Shown here: positions 22,791 through 34,500 of the stretch, piece by piece
Position numbering within the stretch: position 1 is the first letter of the stretch
How the letters are laid out: the number at the start of each line of letters is the position of its first letter
Origin: Prunus persica
Taxonomy: Eukaryota; Streptophyta; Magnoliopsida; Rosales; Rosaceae
Length of the DNA stretch: 64,000 bases
Reading direction: 5' to 3'
Assembly (NCBI RefSeq): GCF_000346465.2
Contig: NC_034014.1
Location: 15,162,630 to 15,226,629, forward strand
Program-made: the position numbers and the translations under genes
Notes under the pieces: generated by a model
The model's input: the letters and a program-made list of their open reading frames with translations, nothing else
Database searches by the model: none
Told to the model about the DNA's origin: nothing

Positions 22791-25700
22791 CCATCCCGTT
22801 GTTGTGGCACATCTTCAATGCTGCAAACTATGAATGGTGTAAACGTCGACATCTTCATCCCCTTTTGCTTAACCTCTTCAACATCATAAGCGTCATAAAA
22901 GTGCATCTCATACAACACCCGTGCCAGCTATAGCTAATAGGGTGCAGATATTTAACCAGCTTCGAAGTGGAGGTAAAAGCAATGTAGGAGTCATACACAG
23001 TTGTAGTATGTTTGACGAAGTCAATTTCGATTGTAACCTAGTGGGACCCTCGAAGATTATATGGAAAATAGACCTTCCGGACTTTTGTCCAAGCTTGTCC
23101 ATACTCGTGTTGCCATGTACCGAGCACATAGTGATGTATATTATTCAGGTTGCTGGGTGGAAGGTCAACGGTGTTTGAAGCAGCTGCCTTCTTTGATCCT
23201 CGTTTCTTGGCAGGCCTTTTGACCGGCTCTAGAAATTGCTGCAGACATTGAACTGAAGGCATATTACAGAATGACAACCAGAAGCAAATGAAGTAGTGAA
23301 TGTAACATGGTAACATGTTTACCTGCAAGCAATAATCTGTCGTTGTTCAGTGAGTTCCAAATACCAACGGATGAGAGAGTTGCCTTTTCCGGATGAGAAA
23401 GGTTGCCATGTCAAGGTGCTGGAAGTTGACGTATATAATATGAGCACAATTTCATTCAAATGTACACTTAACAAAGGTAAGAAAACAATTGAATTATCGT
23501 AATGAAGTAGAGCTTTGTGTATTCTTTCCCTGGAGCTAATCCATTTTGTATCATCAATCAGTTTGTAGAAAAACGCAGGGCCCAATGAACATGATTCCAG
23601 CTGCATCCTCGCACTACCATAGGCAAACTTGCAACGGTGAATTTTTTACTCATCTCATAATTCTGACTTGCTAAATGATGACAAATACACACATGTATAT
23701 TAAAGCAAACTCTACTTTTTCTCATTGCTATATGACTACACACAACAACAACATGAAGATTGGATTTTGAAGGTAAACAATCCTAACCTGATATTGTTTT
23801 TCCAGGCATTGCAAAACTCTATTACTGCCTTCACATCTTCAATGGGCAGGGGTTTTGTTGGATCAAAACATGGGGGGGTTGTAGCCGCATCCGACACAAT
23901 CGTCGTCCTTTTCTTCCTCAAAGGATCAGTAAATGGACTTAACAATGTCTGCGGCAGGGGCTTCTTTCTGCACCCTTTACCTTCCACCTCTTGTTTTTCA
24001 ACACTCGCACTACCTTCTTTATCACCAGCCACACTAACTTTGGGTATGCTTGGAGGATTCATCAGACCTCCCGATGGCATACTATCGATTATTTTCCAAT
24101 CTTCTAACAAAAACAATAGTCTTTTGCAGATTTCGTTGCACCTGGCCACATCTTCCGGGGTAGGCAGCTTCTCCGATTCTGCCTGCTCAGCTGCTTCATG
24201 CACTTGTATGTGAGGAACTGAAGTGGCCATTTTTGCCTCTTGGACTACCATGGCTGCGGAGGGTTCGGCTTCATCATCGGAGACTTGTGCTTCCATTCTT
24301 GCAAGTTCTGTAGGCAGACTAACATATTCATGTAATGGCGACATGTCATTGTCACCTCCTTCATTCATATGAGGACTACCGAGTTCCTCATGTCCTTCCC
24401 CACCTTCATTCAACCCACCATATCATTTTTTCAACTCCACTATCTCCAACTTAAAATAGTGTTCGATTGAAGCAAGGGTCTTGCCAAAATCCTCCACACA
24501 CTTTTTATTTTTTGCAAACTCCTTCCGTACCATTTCTTCCAAGGCATGCACTCTGTTTCGAAGTGCTTGATTTGAACTGGCTAAATTGGCCAATTCATCC
24601 TTTGTCCTTTGAAAGTCACGCTTCAAAGTGCATAACTTAGTGGACAGGACTTTACCCTGCATTCAGTTATAATGCGATTGTTACAATATTTCCAAAATAT
24701 AACCCAAATACAGCTACAGTTTTCCTATTGTATTACGACGTATATATTGGAAAAAGGTAATGCTTACCTTAGAAGACGACGGAAGGGTAGCAGTTTCGTC
24801 AATGTCATCATCTTTTTCTTCTACAAAAGCAGAAGTGCTAGTTTTTCCTTCGGCGTCATCACCAAACAACTCAACAATTTCTTCAGTCTAGTCAACACTG
24901 TCACCCCAGTCCAATAGGGCTGTTGCTTGTCAATTACAGTTGGGCGAAGAAGTTGCACATCAACCTGCAATTTACACATACAATATACATATCAGTAAAC
25001 TTATTATATTTTCATATGCCTAACATTATCATCAAAAACATAACTAACCTCACGGTTCTCGAATACTTGGCTCATTAGCTCATGAAAACGACCTGAAGTA
25101 TTGCTCCTCCAATGTAGTACACAAGGGATGTAGGCATTCTCTTTGTGCACGACCAAATGCAGTGCAGCGAAAGACCTCATAAGCCCAAATCTGGTTTGAA
25201 GAAGAAAAGGTCACTCACTATAAACAAATGAAATTTAACTTAAACATGAAAGAAAATTTGCTCACCTAAAGTGCAAAGGCAAGACCTTTGATGTGGTACT
25301 CTATTGGTCTACCAGTTGCCGTTGTCTTTGCTTTCTTTTCAGATTTTTTTGTTTTCGCAGCTTTTTTGGGCACTTGTACTTGCTGGTAATCTGCACAAAG
25401 TGCCCTCAAAAGTGACGCATTTATCTTCTCATAAGGCACAGCACCCCATGGATACTTCACATACTCTTCAACGTCTTCCGCCAACTTCAAATACCGCATG
25501 TCAATGTGGACATGCTTTTCACTACCCAACAACACAAAAACAGCAAAGTATACCAATCCAAGCTTGAATACATCGTCCTCATAAGCGTAGTCAACGAAGG
25601 CTTTTTCTAATTCCAAAAGATTGGCAATTTTATGGTTGCAAAAGTACTTCCTTTTCAATGAGCAGTTCTCATTAGTGGCAATCAGAATGAAAGGAAGGTT

Positions 25701-26152
25701 TCCAAACCTTAGCCCTGTGACGACGCAAAATTGATGCGCTGTGAATTGGATCACCTTATTGCCAACGATGAATTTTATCCCATTCACTTGGGAAACTGTC
25801 TTCGAATCAACCTTCCTCAGCAACAAGCCATGGACAAATGGCGAAGTCCACTTAAGGTCCTCAATCAGTAAGAGATGACCAAAACAACTCTCTTCAAACC
25901 TTCGTAGCTGTTGCGAACTGAATCTGTCCTTTATGGTACTCATTGCGGTCTTTGTATGGGAAAGGGACAACGCCTTTCCCTGAAACTTTTCTTCCTCAGC
26001 AATCATCAACTTAATTGGAGAAACCATATTTCCCTGCACGCTAATATTATACAAGTAATTTCAGGCCGTTGAAATCTAGACAATGCATATGCAGAGTTTT
26101 TTAATGGGCATGAGATATATCAGTCACACACGTACAATATAGACAAAAGATG

Positions 26153-26472
26153 GAAGAAACCCAAATCAGTTTTATCAAAACTGCCAGCTCTCTACCCAAG
26201 ACATAAAAAAGGGTCAAAATACCACTTTGGGCAAAATTGACACACTCAGCCTTGAATCACAAAGAAACCCACGTGACTACCTGACTTTGAAAAAGTCAAC
26301 AATTTCAACTAGTCACAAGAGAAGTTGATAGGGAATTAATGAAGGCAGATCATTACAGAAAGATTTCTCTGAAACTCTACAGCTAAAAGATCAGAATCCC
26401 TTTCTAAATAATTCTACATTAAAGCAGGTGATCTTTTCAAAAGATAAGCAAACTACGATCTCAAAAGATAAG
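26153..26472 (+). repeat. Internal piece of the Tat-like LTR
   Basis: Closely similar to 35711-36026 of the 3' LTR (shared words such as CCAGCTCTCTACCCAAGAC and GATAGGGAATTAATGAAGGC). The left junction abuts the DUF1985 upstream sequence and the right junction abuts RT coding sequence, each with a few bases of microhomology (GAA; AAAGATA). Confidence 0.82.
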
Positions 26473-26643
26473 TACGAAGACATGCTGGTAAACGGAGCTG
26501 CTCATAATCAAATGCTATCATTCATGGATGGCAATGCAAGGTACAATCAATTAATAGTGGCAGAAGAAAACATCCACATGCCAGCCTTCATGTGTCCAGG
26601 GCATATAGGTGCTTTTGAATACACTGTAATGCCTTTTGGCTTG

Positions 26644-28472
26644 TGTTCATCCGTTTTATATTTGTTCCTGTGTTCACCCCATTGTCTCGAAAACCCTTGA
26701 CTGGTCAACAAGTCAACTTTCTTTGGTGTGCGAGCGTGCCACTACTAGCAATGAGAATCCTAGCAGACTTCTTGAAAATAGATAACTTGCGCCCCAAGTT
26801 GCTGATTTCTAAACAAGCGATTGTGAATTTGGGTGAGGAATATCTCCCAAGTAAGTTCTTTTCTTGCCTCAGACTGGTGAGGACACCACAATTTTTCACA
26901 GTACAAAACTGGTAGTTCTGGCAAGAATAAATGAAAAGAAAGTGAACTGTTTTCAGGTAGAACTGCTTATTACAAAGCTCAAAAGGGAAGACTAGCTTTA
27001 AAAAGACAAAAGGAGCTTTGGACTTTAATTTCTGCCTGGATAGCTACGTTTGATCCCGGCTGGATTGGATGTATCTGTGCTGGATTGGACTACCAACACC
27101 TTTAACTGTCAAGTTTCAGCTGTAAATCGATACCAACGTTTGAATTTGGCAGAGCTTTAATCTATTTCAAGCCTTGGAAGTCTTTTTGAATGGGCAGAAT
27201 TGGAACCTCTTCAGTTTGGAAGGGGCAGAAGTGGCTGGATTTAATGATTACTGAGCTGGAACTGCACTGTAGTACAAGTTCTACTTGATCAGGGCTCTCC
27301 ATAAATTTGTTGAGGTTTTCATATTTGTAAAAACCCGGACTCTGCTTGATTAGTGCTCTCCATAAATTTGTTGAGGTTTTCATATTTGTAAAAACACAGA
27401 CTCTGCTTAATTTGGCTTGTGCTGAACCAAATTTGTAACGAGAGAAATCTCGCTTTGAATGACTATTTCTCTGGAACTGAACTGAAGTTAGAGATTCTGG
27501 ATTATAGTTGACTTGTTTCTTGTGGCTCGATGAGCTTTTGGTTGCTTCAGTGTTTTGAAGGCTTTTGAGATCAAGTGATCATTTTGAGTTTTTGTTTTGA
27601 TTGAATTTTTTGGCTGTGTTTTTTTGATTTGTTCACCTCCTCTCATATTTATAGGAAATGCTGGAGTGAGATTTTTAATCTTTAAAATGGGCGGCAGATT
27701 TTCTAGAAAACAAGATCTTTTTATTTTTAAATGTCAAAAAAGGGAAGTTATCTATTCTGGCAAATAAACCATCAACAGTCAGTTCTAAGGCAATCACTTC
27801 CCTGCTTTTCTTGAAAGAAAATCAACTCTCTTTGTTCTCTCTTCGTTCATTGTAAAGAGAAAAACTCAATATGCCATGATGGTCAGTTTGCTTTTCCTGT
27901 TTTGAACAACTCCCTTACTCCCTACTTATCTCTTGAAATCGTAGTTTGCTTATCTCTTGGAAAGGCCACCTGCTTTGGTGTAGAGTTCCTTTATATATAT
28001 ATATATAAAAAGGGATTTTGATCTTTTTTCTTTGACTGCAAAAATGGAGAAGTCCTCCTGTAAGACCTGCCTTCATTAACTCTCTGTCAGCTCCTCTGTG
28101 ATGGTTGAGATTTTTGACTTTTCAAGTCAAGTAGCCACTTGGGTTTTCTTGAGAATAGGCTTTCCAGAAAAAATCTGCTGACTTGGTCCTGGGCTTTTAG
28201 AGAGAAATGGTGAAATTTTTAGAAGTTGGGCCCTAATCCAATTCTTTCTTCTAGATTTTTAACGATCTGCTTGGAGGTCAATTTTGCCATTTATTTGGCA
28301 ATTTTACTGACTTGCTTTGTGTTTTTACTTTTCTACGACTTCGTAAAAAAAAAAAGGATATCTGGTGCGGATTGGGCTTTTCCTTTGGAGTCAAAGCCCG
28401 GTCTTCTGTTTTCCTGTTCCTAGGCTTTTTGTGAGAAATGGGCTGGCGTGTGAATTCTTTTAGGCCCAAATA
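26644..28472 (-). mobile_element. Inverted solo LTR within the RT gene
   Basis: 1829 bp, in reverse orientation to and clearly related to the 3' LTR 35398-37257. It is flanked by a perfect 5-bp duplication GCTTG (26639-26643 and 28473-28477) that falls inside the RT codons for FGL-RNAG. The minus-strand start is TATTTGGGCC rather than TGTTTGGGCC, a mutated terminus, and the end is GATGAACA. A TATA-like TATTTATAGG near 27647 corresponds to the LTR promoter. It contains a private 61-bp tandem duplication. Confidence 0.87.
27283..27404. repeat. 61-bp tandem duplication in the solo LTR
   Basis: GCTCTCCATAAATTTGTTG occurs at 27294 and again at 27355, with the rest of the unit matching closely. 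The related 3' LTR has the word once (near 36588 on the other strand), so the duplication is specific to this copy. Confidence 0.85.
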
Positions 28473-29156
28473 GCTTGAGAAATGCAGGAGCCACTTATCA
28501 AAGAGCAACGAATTCTATTTTCCATGACATGATAGGGCATTTTCTAGAAGTGTATATAGATAATGTGGTGATCAAATCCCCAGAAAAAGGAGATCATGTA
28601 TCAAATCTAAAAAGGCAATTCCTAAGAATGAGACAACACAAGTTAAAAATGAATCCCAAGAAATGTGTTTTTGGAGTTCAAGCTGGCAATTTCTTAGGTT
28701 TCTTGGTTCACCAAAGAAGAACAGAAATCGACAAGAACAAAGCAAAATCTATCATGGAAGTTTTGTCACCTCGAAACAAGAAAGAATTGCAGAGTCTCCT
28801 AGGAAAGATCAACTTTCTAAGAAGATTCATATCTAATTCTGCACGAAAAATCTAGCCTTTCTCCTCTTTGTTAAGGTTGAAGGAGGAACAGACATTTAAG
28901 TGGGAAGAACATCACCAGCAGGCTTTTGAGGAAATCAAACACTACCTCTCAAATCCACCAGTTATGTCCCCACCAAAGAGAGGCAAACCACTCAAATTAT
29001 ATGTTTCTGCATCAGAAGTATCCACTGAGAGTCTGCTAGTTCAAGACAACAAGGAAGGGAGGAACATGTAGTCTATTATCTAAGAGAACTCTGACAGAAG
29101 TAGAAAGGAAATATTCTGCAATTGAAAGGCATTGTCTGGCCTTATACTTCACTGCT

Positions 29157-29831
29157 GTGAAACTCAAACACTACATGCTGCCATTCACCATCTACATCAT
29201 TGACAAGACAGACCTAATCAAATACGTGTTAACAAGGCCAATGTTGAGAGGCAGAATTGGCAAATGGACTCTGGCTTTGATAGAATTTGCTTTCAGATAT
29301 GTTCCTCAGAAAGCTGTCAAAGGACAAGCTGTAGCAGATTTCCTAGCAGATTATCCAGGGGAAGAGATTGAAAACATGGATTCCTTGGATATAGCAAATG
29401 CAGATCTATTGACTAGAGCTCATACTTGCCTTAACAATCCCATCTATTCAGTTCACCTCACACCTTGGAAACTGTACTTTGATGGATCAAAGACTGATGT
29501 AGCCTCTGGGGTAGGGATTGTTTTGGAGGATTCACTGGGAATCAGACACTGTTATTCTTTCCAGCTAGATTTCCAATGCACCAACAACATGGCTGAATAT
29601 GAAGCTTTAATCATTGGCCTTGAAATGCTGGTAGAATTAGGAATCCAATTTGTGATGGCTGAATATGAAGCTTTAATCATTGGCCTTGAAATGCTGGTAG
29701 AATTAGGAATCCAATTTGTGAAAATTTTGGGAGAATCTATGCTTGTGTTAAAACAGATTACTGGAGAATACAAGTGTTTAAATCCTTCTCTAGCTGTTTA
29801 TCTGGTGGCAGCCAAAAATCTTCTGACATAA
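29157..29831 (+). pseudogene. Second (archaeal-type) RNase H of the Tat-like element
   Basis: Residues 1-65 are the end of the first RNase H and tether (LIKYVLTRPMLRGRIGKW, AVADFLADYP). From about residue 103 comes the additional RNase H: WKLYFDGSKTDVASGVGI with catalytic Asp 109, and NNMAEYEAL with the catalytic Glu. Such a tandem second RNase H is a known acquisition of the Tat lineage. The block MAEYEALIIGLEMLVELGIQ is present twice owing to a 66-bp in-frame duplication (29589-29654 and 29655-29720). The frame ends at a TAA at 29831 where homologues continue. Confidence 0.85.
29589..29720 (+). repeat. 66-bp in-frame tandem duplication
   Basis: Two adjacent identical 66-base copies starting ATGGCTGAATATGAAG at 29589 and 29655, adding 22 residues around the RNase H active-site helix. 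Confidence 0.95.
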
Positions 29832-31364
29832 TTCAGGGAAGCTACTTGGGAACATATCCTAAGAGAAGAAAACTTTGTAGCTAATGAAATGGCTCAGATA
29901 GCAACAGGGGTACAAATGCCTGAAGACTATGTGCAAAGGATCATCAAGGTAGGAAAGAAAAGTCTACCATCTGTTCTGACCAGAGGAATGGAGATGGATG
30001 TCAATTCTGCCATAATAGCTGAAGATGACTGGAGAACTCCCATCATAAATTACTTGCAATATCCAACTCTGCCTTCTGAAAAAAGAATCAGAATAATGGC
30101 TTTAAACTACCTCATATGGGATGGAGATTTGACCCGCAAAAGCAAGGATGAATTGCTCCTGAGATGCTTAAGGAAGAAAGAATATATGAAAGTCATGGAA
30201 GAAGTTCATGAAGGAATCTGTGGAGCTCATCAAGGTGGAAGAAAATGTGCTAGTTAATTAGAAGGTATGGCTACTTCTGGCCAACCATGATGAAAGACTG
30301 CATTAAGTATTCCAAAGGATGTGAAGCTTGCCAAAGACATGGACCAATTCAGCAAGCTCCCTCAGTTCCCATGAATCCTGTGGTTAAACCGTGGCCTTTC
30401 AGAGGATGGGCAATGGATCTCATTGGCAAAATCTATCCAGCCAGCAGCAAACAACATTGTTTAATCATTGTGGCTACAGACTATTTCACCAAGTGGGTAG
30501 AAGCCAAGCCTATTAAATCTACTACATCTCAAGAGATCATCACCTTCATAGAAGAACTGATTATACAAAGATTTGGTATCCTAGAGTCAATCACAACTGA
30601 CAGGGGATCTTCTTTCATATATGGGGAAATGCTAGATATGGCAGAAGCATTCAAGTTCAAACTACTTCAATCTACCCCTTACTATGCTCAGGCTAATGGA
30701 CAGGCAGAATCAAGTAACAAGGTGATCATCAACATTATCAGGAAAATGCTTGAGAAAAATCCAAAGCAGTGGCATGAGAAATTATCAAAAACTCTCTGGG
30801 CATATAGAACTTCAAAGAGAGAGGCAACTGGTATGACCCCATATGCTCTAACTTATGGTCATGATGCAATTCTGCCTATGGAAATAGCAGTCCAATCTCT
30901 CAGAATTGCTCAGCAACACAATCTGATTGGAGAAGACTATTCTCAAGCAATGCTGCTAGAACTAGAAGGTTTTAATACCAGCAGAATTGACACTCTCAAC
31001 AAACTCTTAGCAGGAAAGCAGGCTATATCAAGGGCCTACAACAAAAGAGTTAAAAACAAGAGTTTTGAGGAAGGAGAAATAGTCTGGAAACAATTCTGCC
31101 CCTTGGAACACACATAGCTGGTTATAAAAAATGGTCACCTACATGGGAAGGTCCTTTCATAATCAAGCAAGTCCTTGGATTGGGGGCATACAGATTACAG
31201 GATCGAGATGGAGATATTCATGCCGCACCAATCAATGGCAAATGGTTGAAGAAATTCTATCCAACGATGTGGGTTTTGTAGGCTGTGTAAATAGATCCTG
31301 GAATAGAGAGGGAACAAGATGGAAATGTTGTTTAAATTTTTGTTCAGAGTTGTTCTTGATGTAA
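29832..31364 (+). pseudogene. Integrase of the Tat-like element
   Basis: N-terminal segment 29889-30257 contains the linker and the first half of the HHCC zinc finger (HEGICGAHQGG). After a frameshift near 30255 the frame 30287-31117 gives CEACQRHG and the catalytic triad D44 (WAMDLIGKI), D105 (TTDRGSSF) and E141 (NGQAESSNK), with 35 residues between the last two. The C-terminal beta-barrel part (KWSPTWEGPFIIKQV and GDIHAAPINGKWLKKFYP) is in a third frame up to about 31280. The triad is intact but the frame is broken at least twice. Confidence 0.85.
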
Positions 31365-31509
31365 TTTGTTAAGTATATTTTATCTTCTGCTTGCTTTCGT
31401 TTTATTTAAGCAAAAGAGATTGAAAAAGCAAAGTTCCACAAAAATGAATAGCTTTTATTAAATATAGTCATTTTTATAACTAAGTGTTTATTACATTCAA
31501 AATTTAAGA
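31365..31509. other. 3' junction between integrase and antisense gene
   Basis: AT-rich spacer that would hold the 3' untranslated ends of both the sense polyprotein and the antisense gene. No further motif seen. Confidence 0.4.
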
Positions 31510-34500
31510 TTAAAACCCTAACTTCCTAATGGTTTCTTGCAAACTAGTCTTCTTGATGGAGAGTTCTTTTTGAAGCAATACCCCCTGGTGGATTGAAGCC
31601 TCTGCAATCTTCAATGCCGTCCTGGAAGCTGAGACCATGCTCTTCACAAGAAAGGTAGCCTTGGTTTTGGAACTCAGTCTAGCCCCAAGCTTGTCCTGCA
31701 CCTCCCTACATTCTGCCAGTTGCCTTTGGAGTTCTTCAATTTGATTCTCTAGCTTATTGACAGTGGCCTTGGCTTCTTCATAGCTTGCAACTATCTGGTC
31801 CAGTTCTGCCTTCTGTTTTGCATAATTAGCCAAGTTGGCTTCATGAGTAGCCTTGCAGAACTCAGAGGTTTTGAAGGTAGGCTTGAGATCCTCATAGCGA
31901 TCGTGAAGGTTGAGCACATCTCTGGCCAAACCAAGGCTCATCTCAAGTATAGGCTTGGGAGCCATGTTCTTTCTATGCCACAGGTCCAGGTCCCTCATCA
32001 ACTGATCAATAGCTTTTCAATTTTAATCCAATTCCAGCTCAGTGGACTGCCAGATCTTCACCCTCTCCATGGCCTCATCCACAGCTTTGGACTTAGCCTT
32101 GCAAGGAGTGGAGCTAAGCTTCTCAAGTTTGCCCAGCTGAGCATCTAAATCCATAGCTTCAAACTCTGCCAATTCTGGATCAGCAAAAGAGGCCATGGTA
32201 GATGAACCTGGAAGATAATGGATAGGCATCTGCAGAGAAAGATTGTAAGTCAGTATTAGGCAGAATCAGAACTGAGAGAAGGCCAAAACACAGTAATACT
32301 TATAGCTATGATGGGAGGCTTCAGAGGGCTGGTCACCACTGCCAAAATCCCTGGTCACCACTTCTGCCTGGAAAGACTGATAGTTAGCAAGAGATAGGAC
32401 ATAATTGACAGAGTTAAAATGAAAACAGAAAATTACCTCAGGTTCAGGAACAACAGCAGCTACCTCCACTTCAGGTTCGGGGACTGCAACAGGAAGTTCT
32501 GCCTGTTCCACAGGCTCTATTGCTGACTGCTCTGCCAGCTCCACAGGTACTGGAACTGCAGTGGAGTGTTCTGCCTTTGCATCCTCAAAAAGGACCAACT
32601 CTGAACTTGTTAGTTCTGCCCCTTGAGTTTCCTGCTGCTTCTTCGCCAAAGCAATGCTCTCAGCAATCATTTCAGCAGGAATCTCGTCCTATAAAAGTTA
32701 GAAGTCATAACAGAATAACAAATACAAAATGAATCTAATTAAGGAATTGAAGATAGGATCTCACTTCTTCCTCGACTTCTTTGGTTTTCTCCCCATCTCC
32801 TATTGAGGCATCTACTTCTTTTTTTGCTCTACAGCTTCAAAAGCCTCCCTCAGCTCTTCATCCATCCCGGAGATAGTAGTAGGAGTTGCTGTAGGTTCTG
32901 TGGCCACATACTCCACCACAATCCTCTTTCTAAGTCTTTTAAACCTAGTAGGAGCTGGAGAAGGACTTTCAACTGCAAAGAACATGCAATAAATAATCAA
33001 AACACAAGCTGAATTGAATTAGACAGGGCAGAACACAATCAGGAAAGTTCAAACTCTCAAGATTTACCTGAAGTTTCAGGCTGGACAACACTATCCTGGG
33101 CAGGAGCAGTCTCTTTTTACTTGTTCCTTCTGCCAGAAGGAGTCACCTCAGCAGCTGGCTATTCTGCCAGAATTTCATCCTCCTCATCTCCGAAAGGAAG
33201 CTCCAAGTCCCCAACAGCTATGACAGAAATGACTGCACTAGAAACAAACAAGTTAGAAATCAAACCAGCAGAAGAATAATAAAAGGAACAGAATTTTGAA
33301 AGCTTACCAATCACTTCTCTAGCCTGGACAGCCTGGCCTCCAATAATCTTGGTCAAAGAGGGATCTGTTACAGATAGGGCAAATTGTTAGACAACATCAT
33401 AAGGCAGAATAAGTAAAAAACAAAAAACAACAGACAGAGTTGAGTATCTACCTTCTATAACTTGAGCATTGATGTCCTTAGTGGTCTGCACCATGAATCT
33501 GTGGGTTTCCTCTCCTGCATGAACAGCCCAGTAATCTCAGCCATCAAAAAGCACTTGTAGGGCAGTACTTGAGGCAGGCAGACCTTGGAATCTGGCTTTC
33601 CACCAAGCATCGAACTCGACAGAACTGCAAGAATTAGGTTCCCATGATGGATAAAGAGCATCTGCACTGTTATTTATCTTGTTCATAGCATACCTGGCAT
33701 CCTTATGCACTTCCAGATCAACCAAATCCCTCCAGGAAGTGGCTCGATTACAACTTCTGTAGGATTTGAGTGGAATAAGCAGAGGGCAGCCAAGTTGTCT
33801 TGTGCAGAAGTTAGGATGATAGACTTCTGCCCCTAAATGATAATTCGGAGGCTTTCCACCTCCATAGGGCAGGTCTCTCGGCACAATTACGCTTAGGAAT
33901 TTCATCCTGAAATCTGCTCTTGCAGTTTCTTCTTCTGGCTCCTTCTCAAACAGCCTGTATCCAGGCTGGAACTAAGGATAGGTCCTCCAAATCACCACCT
34001 ATCACTGAGCAGCAGATCTCTTAGTACAGTGCTTGAAGAACATCAGGTACTCTTCAATTAAGCATTTGGGCACTTCTGTTGACATTAGTGGAAGCACCAG
34101 AACTTGATCTTTAGGCAGAACTATATCCGGGAAACTCAGTTCTGGGAAATACACTTGTAGCCAAATCTGGATCATCTAGAACGCACTGGGAGCGGATAGG
34201 TTCAAAGGATTCTCCAAAGTGAAAGTATGCAGATTCTTGAACAGATGACCCAGAATAGTAGGTCCAAGCCCTACATTAGTATGGTTATGTAGTGCTTCTG
34301 CTAGATGCCTTTATTCGAGCAGAACTGCTGATGAACAATTTGGGAAAACAAATTGGTTTAGCCAGTACAAAAGGAACAACATATGATGTTGATCCTTGTC
34401 CTTCTCAGCACTGAACTTCCTCAAATAATTGGAGAATGAGCAGTTCTAGTTGATTGTGGCTGGAGAAATAGTGAAAGGCTTGGCTAGTCTTTCTTGGTTC

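Larger units (their letters stand above)
14048..26054 (-). pseudogene. DUF1985 - coiled coil - Ulp1 gene, copy B, interrupted by a retrotransposon
   Basis: Fuller copy of the gene at 1-2217. Exons on the minus strand: 26054-25266 (DUF1985), 25190-25049, 24964-24768, 24656-23788 (coiled coil and acidic linker), about 23630-23323, 23238-22791, and about 14189-14048. The last three form a Ulp1-type cysteine protease domain: catalytic His in RGSH at 23041, Asp in VYDSY near 22990, Cys in NTSCEIM near 14175, C-terminus GLRGEAYI. Such proteases remove SUMO, although transposon-borne plant members have no proven substrate. Lesions: TAG instead of CAG as last codon of exon 1 (25266); about 10-bp loss in exon 2; shift and stop in exon 3; TGA at 24423; TAG replacing the Trp after the catalytic His (23038); frameshift near 22950. 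Intron 6 holds the Athila-like element 14195-21340. The upstream end is lost at 26153. Confidence 0.75.
26473..29156 (+). pseudogene. Reverse transcriptase / RNase H of the Tat-like element, split
   Basis: First part 26473-26643 reads MLSFMDGNARYNQL then AFEYTVMPFGL. It is interrupted by a solo LTR and resumes at 28478 with RNAGATYQRATNSIF. The catalytic motif is YIDN at about 28555 where reverse transcriptases have YxDD, so the second metal-binding Asp is lost. Following blocks VFGVQAGNFLGFLVHQ and ELQSLLGKINFLRRFIS are the usual RT thumb; a stop at 28852 and a frameshift near 29071 precede the RNase H segment (VSTESLLVQDN, then RKYSAIERHCLAL). Absent from this copy: everything N-terminal to the RT palm. 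Confidence 0.85.
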
